Shown: one piece after another, positions 6,109 through 8,975 of the stretch
How positions within the stretch are numbered: position 1 is the first letter of the stretch
Layout: every line of letters starts with the position of its first letter
Assembly: GCA_964407285.1 (NCBI GenBank)
Contig: CAYOVG010000297.1
Span: forward strand, 1 to 8,975
Length of the DNA stretch: 8,975 nt
Direction: 5' to 3'
From: CAYOVG01 sp964407285
GTDB taxonomy: Bacteria > Desulfobacterota > Syntrophobacteria > Syntrophobacterales > Syntrophobacteraceae
Program-made: the position numbers and the translations under genes
Notes under the pieces: generated by a model
Database searches by the model: none
Seen by the model: the letters and a program-made list of their open reading frames with translations, nothing else
Told to the model about the DNA's origin: nothing

Positions 6109-6115
6109 GGAGAGG
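6109..6115 (+). promoter_or_regulatory. Ribosome-binding site deciding the start at 6124
   Basis: GGAGAGG lies 8 bases before ATG 6124, right after the inverted repeat. The frame is open back to a TTG at 6025 and an ATG at 6070, but those would translate the repeat and lack a comparable Shine-Dalgarno. GTG 6121 is a less likely alternative. Confidence 0.72.
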
Positions 6116-6123
6116 TGCGGGTG

Positions 6124-7773
6124 ATGGATGTCAAGGAGCTTCTTCAGAGCTATTTCAGTCGGCTGGAAGAGGCGGAGTTGTATGCTCGCCAGGGGCTCAA
6201 GGAGGAGGCGGCCGAGTTGATGCGCGAACTCCTGGGCGAGGTCGAGGCAAGCAAGCTTTCCGAGGTGGATAAGCGAAACTTGCGTTCCCGGATCAGGAGC
6301 AGCCTGGATGTGCACGGAAGAGCAGCAGGCGGCGGTGGGGCCGCGGCCGACCTGGATGGACCCGCCGATCTCAAGGACCCCGCTCAGGCGTTCGCCTATG
6401 GAATGGCGCTCATGGACGGCCAGTTCTGGGAGGACGCCATCCGCCAGTTCAGGCAGGTGGCCGTGGTGGGTTACCACGTGCTCGAGTCGTGGGAGTTGTG
6501 CGGGGACTGCGCCGTACAGATGGAGAAATGGGAAGACGCCATCCGGTTCTACGAGATCCTTTACAGCAACCCTCATGTCGGAGACGAGATCAAGCAGCGT
6601 CTCCTGGTAAAGATCAGCAAGTGTTCGCAGAACTTGAGGAAGCAGGTGAGCGCGGCGCGTCCCCCGAGGTCCAAGGCCGGGTCCGGCGGGACCGGGGAGC
6701 CCGTGGTAAGCGGCGAAGGGGAAGCCGAAGCCGGTGGAACGGAGAGCAGCACCCCTGTTGAAACGGCGACGCTGGATGAGTCGATCGTCGGCCAGTTGCT
6801 CGGCAGGCAGGTGGAGTCCTGGAAAGACCCCGCCGGGAGGTCCGTTACCGGCAAGCAGTACACCTATCGGGTGGTCAATGTTCTCCACGTGGGGATCACG
6901 TCTCTCCTGGTGGAGTTGGAGCGGCAGGAAACGGGGGAGCGATTCGCGGGGCAGAACATGAAGGCACCGTTCGGCAGCAGGCTCACTCCCGAAGTACTTG
7001 CCCGGTGGATACACACGCAATTGATGGCGGACTCCCCGTATCTCGTCAGGGTCCATGATCTGGCGCATTGGAAGGATAGTCTGTTCATCGTGCGGGAGAG
7101 TCTTCCCACGAGCCTCGACGCTTTGCTGAGGAAGCGGGAGGGGCTGCCCGTACCCCTGGCCATTTCGCTCGCCTACCAGGTCCTGGAAGGGCTGGGCGAC
7201 CTGCACCTGCACATGGGGCTCGACAAAGAGATCCGTAAACTCTATCACCTGGACCTTCGTCCCTCCCGGCTGCTCCTGGACGAAGAAAAATCGCTCCTCA
7301 AGATCAACAACGGCGGCCTCTGGAAGGTGCTGGAGGAAACGAACCCCGACGACACCGCCATGCGGAGGCTTCCGAAAGCTTTTCTTCCCTATAGAGCGCC
7401 CGAGCAGTTCCGGCCTTACCTCGCCCGCAGGAAGCCGCCCGTGTTCACGGACATCTACCTGTTCGGCGCCGTATTCTACGAGATGCTCACCGGGAGTCCG
7501 GCCTTCGGCGGCTCTACCTACGAGGAGTACGAAATACAGCACTGCGACCAGTATATATCCGCTCCGAAGGTCTGGCGGCCTGAAATTCCGGACGATCTGA
7601 ACGAAATCATCATGAAGTGCCTGGAAAACGACCCGATGAAAAGGTGGAGGAGCACCACGCAGGTATCGCTGCTGCTGGAGAAGATTGTCGGCCGCTATGC
7701 CGCGGGCGGCGGGGAGGAGTCCTCCTGCACCCGGTACATGAAACGCCATAGGGGGCTGTCGCAGGAGCAATAG
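6124..7773 (+). CDS. TPR-like protein with C-terminal Ser/Thr protein-kinase fold, predicted pseudokinase
   Basis: The protein has 549 residues from ATG 6124. Residues 1-60 are helical (LLQSYFSRLEEAELYARQGL). Residues 87-175 look like TPR-type helix pairs (AFAYGMALMDGQFWEDAIRQF, then CAVQMEKWEDAIRFYEILY). A Gly/Glu/Thr-rich linker spans about 178-215. Residues 245-525 have a eukaryotic-like kinase fold: a possible beta3 lysine K280 (GQNMKAPF), the catalytic-loop equivalent YHLDLRPSRLLL (H375, D377), YRAPEQF (APE at 425-427), TDIYLFGAVFYEMLTG (D443 to G457) and CLENDPMKRW (499-508). Key residues are changed. The DFG position reads NGG (396-398), the catalytic-loop Asn is Arg (R382), and the Gly-rich loop is reduced to one Gly (G257). 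It therefore probably does not phosphorylate in the usual way and acts as a ligand-binding or docking module. There is no transmembrane segment. It is the last gene of the block and ends 148 bp before a convergent gene. Confidence 0.88.
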   Translation: MDVKELLQSYFSRLEEAELYARQGLKEEAAELMRELLGEVEASKLSEVDKRNLRSRIRSSLDVHGRAAGGGGAAADLDGPADLKDPAQAFAYGMALMDGQFWEDAIRQFRQVAVVGYHVLESWELCGDCAVQMEKWEDAIRFYEILYSNPHVGDEIKQRLLVKISKCSQNLRKQVSAARPPRSKAGSGGTGEPVVSGEGEAEAGGTESSTPVETATLDESIVGQLLGRQVESWKDPAGRSVTGKQYTYRVVNVLHVGITSLLVELERQETGERFAGQNMKAPFGSRLTPEVLARWIHTQLMADSPYLVRVHDLAHWKDSLFIVRESLPTSLDALLRKREGLPVPLAISLAYQVLEGLGDLHLHMGLDKEIRKLYHLDLRPSRLLLDEEKSLLKINNGGLWKVLEETNPDDTAMRRLPKAFLPYRAPEQFRPYLARRKPPVFTDIYLFGAVFYEMLTGSPAFGGSTYEEYEIQHCDQYISAPKVWRPEIPDDLNEIIMKCLENDPMKRWRSTTQVSLLLEKIVGRYAAGGGEESSCTRYMKRHRGLSQEQ

Positions 7774-7850
7774 GTCGTCTCGATGAGCCGACGGAGGATG
7801 GTTCAACGTTCCACGCCCCGTCGGGTCGTCGGCGGAGCGGAAACGCCAGG

Positions 7851-7877
7851 GGGGAGCAGATCATCGATCTGCTCCCC
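7851..7877. terminator. Perfect hairpin between convergent genes, possible bidirectional terminator
   Basis: GGGGAGCAGATC (7851-7862) pairs perfectly with GATCTGCTCCCC (7866-7877) around the loop ATC. It sits 77 bases after the + strand stop and 43 bases beyond the - strand stop, where a shared terminator would be expected. Neither side has a strong T-run; on the - strand the sequence after the stem includes only GCGTTTCC. A weaker pair, CCGACGG (7788-7794) with CCGTCGG (7818-7824), is nearby. The rest of the spacer 7774-7920 holds nothing I can name. Confidence 0.6.
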
Positions 7878-7920
7878 GCCCGCGTCGAATCGCCGGGCGA
7901 TTACTCCCGGTGAGTGACTG

Positions 7921-8922
7921 CTATTTTGCGCACCCGCTGTCGGCTACCACCGCATGGGCTACCAACCAGATACCGTCGCTACCCGAATCCGACACATCCA
8001 CCGAGAAGGTATGAGAAGTCACGCCGGCATCAAATCCTTCCAGATTCCCGTATTGGCCCGGTGCGGTCGTGGTCGGCTTGCCGTCTTCCGCATAGAGATG
8101 CACTTCTTTGAGGACGGACCCGGAAAACATGGTGTACGTCGCCGTAACGGTGGTCCCGGTCCAATCGACCGTCAGGGTCCCGACCTTTGTTCCATTGGCG
8201 GTGTTGTTCAACCCTGCCCCGGCCCAGATGTCGTAGGTGGTCGATCCTGTAGCCGTGAGGTTGATGGCCCACCCCCACCGGTTCTTCGTCAGGTTGAGGG
8301 ATGGAAGCTTCTCGGGATTGCTCTTCTTGTCCGTGGTCCATACGTAACCGCCCTTGGCGTAAGCCGTTTCATATTCGCATATGGGCGGAGGACCGAAATC
8401 GCAGCAGATCGAGTATACGCCGTAGAACCACCACCTCGGTCCACTACCCGGTTTGTCTCCTCCAAACGCAGTCTCCGTACCGCCGTTCATATCGACTTCG
8501 GCATGGGTCACGACGTATAAGGGCAGATTGCACGCCGTTGCGGCATCCACGAGGTTGATGTCGGCAAACGGAATCGTGAACGTATAGGTAGTGAGCCCGG
8601 CCGCATCGTAACAGGCCCCGCCGAGCGCATTGCAGAACTGGCCGGGAACCGGAGTTCCATTGGGATTTGCGGGAACGTTGGAAATGTCGTTGCCCACCCA
8701 CAGATGAAGCGTACCGAACGTGGCGTCCGGGTAGGTCAGTGTATATGTGATATAAATATTGTCCATATCGTTGGATACGCCGACCGTTCCGACGTTGATT
8801 GTCTGACCGGCGGTGAGCGCCCAGGTCGTGTCGCCGCATGTTTGGGCGAACCCTTGCCCGGTCCCGGTCAGTATGACGGCCGACACAAAGATCATCCACG
8901 CAATGCTCTTGTTTTTCTTCAT
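7921..8922 (-). CDS. Exported beta-rich protein with two HLxxG/PGQ-type modules
   Basis: The 333-residue protein starts with a classical signal peptide: MKKNK, a hydrophobic stretch to about residue 20, and a probable signal peptidase I cut after GFA (A26). The mature part is rich in Thr, Gly, Asn and aromatics. A module at about 45-143 (YITYTLTYPDA, LHLWVGND, NPNGTPVPGQF, YTFTIPF, LYVVTHAEV) is repeated in shorter form at 247-326 (TATYTMFSGS, VHLYAEDGK, APGQYGN, HTFSVDV, IWLVAHAVV). Between them, residues 182-245 contain CEYETAYAKGGYVW and NRWGWAINLT, a pattern I recall from uncharacterised secreted proteins of several phyla. At least eight Cys, including ICC (172-174), suggest disulfides outside the cytoplasm. 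There is no lipobox and no clear sortase or PEP-CTERM anchor. The Shine-Dalgarno is weak (AGG too close to the ATG), but the signal peptide fixes this start. No enzymatic motif is seen; structural or adhesive roles are guesses. Confidence 0.85.
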   Translation of the reverse strand: MKKNKSIAWMIFVSAVILTGTGQGFAQTCGDTTWALTAGQTINVGTVGVSNDMDNIYITYTLTYPDATFGTLHLWVGNDISNVPANPNGTPVPGQFCNALGGACYDAAGLTTYTFTIPFADINLVDAATACNLPLYVVTHAEVDMNGGTETAFGGDKPGSGPRWWFYGVYSICCDFGPPPICEYETAYAKGGYVWTTDKKSNPEKLPSLNLTKNRWGWAINLTATGSTTYDIWAGAGLNNTANGTKVGTLTVDWTGTTVTATYTMFSGSVLKEVHLYAEDGKPTTTAPGQYGNLEGFDAGVTSHTFSVDVSDSGSDGIWLVAHAVVADSGCAK

Positions 8923-8975
8923 CCTGAATCCGTGAGCCCAAAATGAGCAGGCATCCTCATTAGGATTATGGTTGA
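8923..8975 (-). promoter_or_regulatory. Upstream region of the exported-protein gene, possible -10 box
   Basis: On the - strand, CATAAT at 8970-8965 matches five of six bases of a sigma-70 -10 hexamer, about 42 bases before the ATG. Its -35 partner would lie beyond the window, so this cannot be judged further. The imperfect palindrome ATCCTcattAGGAT lies between it and the gene. Confidence 0.25.

Noticed and set aside
6025..6123. N-terminal extension of the pseudokinase gene from TTG 6025 or ATG 6070
   Set aside because: These codons translate the inverted repeat; ATG 6124 has GGAGAGG at proper spacing.
5776..7806. A 676-codon open frame on the - strand opposite the pseudokinase gene
   Set aside because: Its translation is rich in His, Arg, Pro and Gly with no domain, and it mirrors a clearly coding + strand gene in high-GC DNA where antisense frames stay open by chance.

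Overview
The window is GC-rich bacterial DNA with long genes, short spacers and a high-GC third codon position. The gene content suggests an anaerobic member of the Desulfobacterota (Syntrophobacter-like deltaproteobacteria). The clues are a GltD-type flavoprotein fused to ferredoxin clusters, an MglB/MglA pair, a DUF4388 (PATAN) protein and intergenic hairpins built from CGGAAATCGG-type units. This assignment rests on gene style and recall, not on any search.

Layout. (1) Positions 1-1379 hold the 3' part of a FAD/NAD(P)H oxidoreductase gene with two 4Fe-4S ferredoxin motifs; its 5' end lies outside the window. (2) Positions 1380-1601 are non-coding and dominated by a large inverted repeat with 25-bp perfect arms. 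(3) Positions 1602-7773 hold five genes on the + strand: a pentapeptide-repeat/DUF4388 protein, a Roadblock/LC7 protein (MglB-like), an MglA-like small GTPase overlapping it by 13 nt, a large scaffold-like protein ending in a CheW-like domain, and a TPR-like plus protein-kinase-fold protein that has lost key catalytic residues. A second, smaller inverted repeat sits just before the last gene. (4) Positions 7774-7920 are a convergent spacer with a perfect 12-bp hairpin. (5) Positions 7921-8922 on the - strand encode an exported, cysteine-containing protein with two copies of a beta-rich module.

The five-gene block is the main point of interest. The GTPase keeps every residue expected of an active MglA, and the Roadblock protein is its probable GAP/GEF-type partner, in the mglB-mglA order known from Myxococcus. 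Around this switch lie proteins built from signalling or adaptor modules: PATAN, pentapeptide solenoid, CheW-like and pseudokinase. No CheA, receptor, response regulator or classical output enzyme is seen in the window. The likely reading is an MglA-centred switch with its own adaptors, possibly acting on cell polarity, pili or another surface process. That function is inference; only the domain content and gene order are visible.
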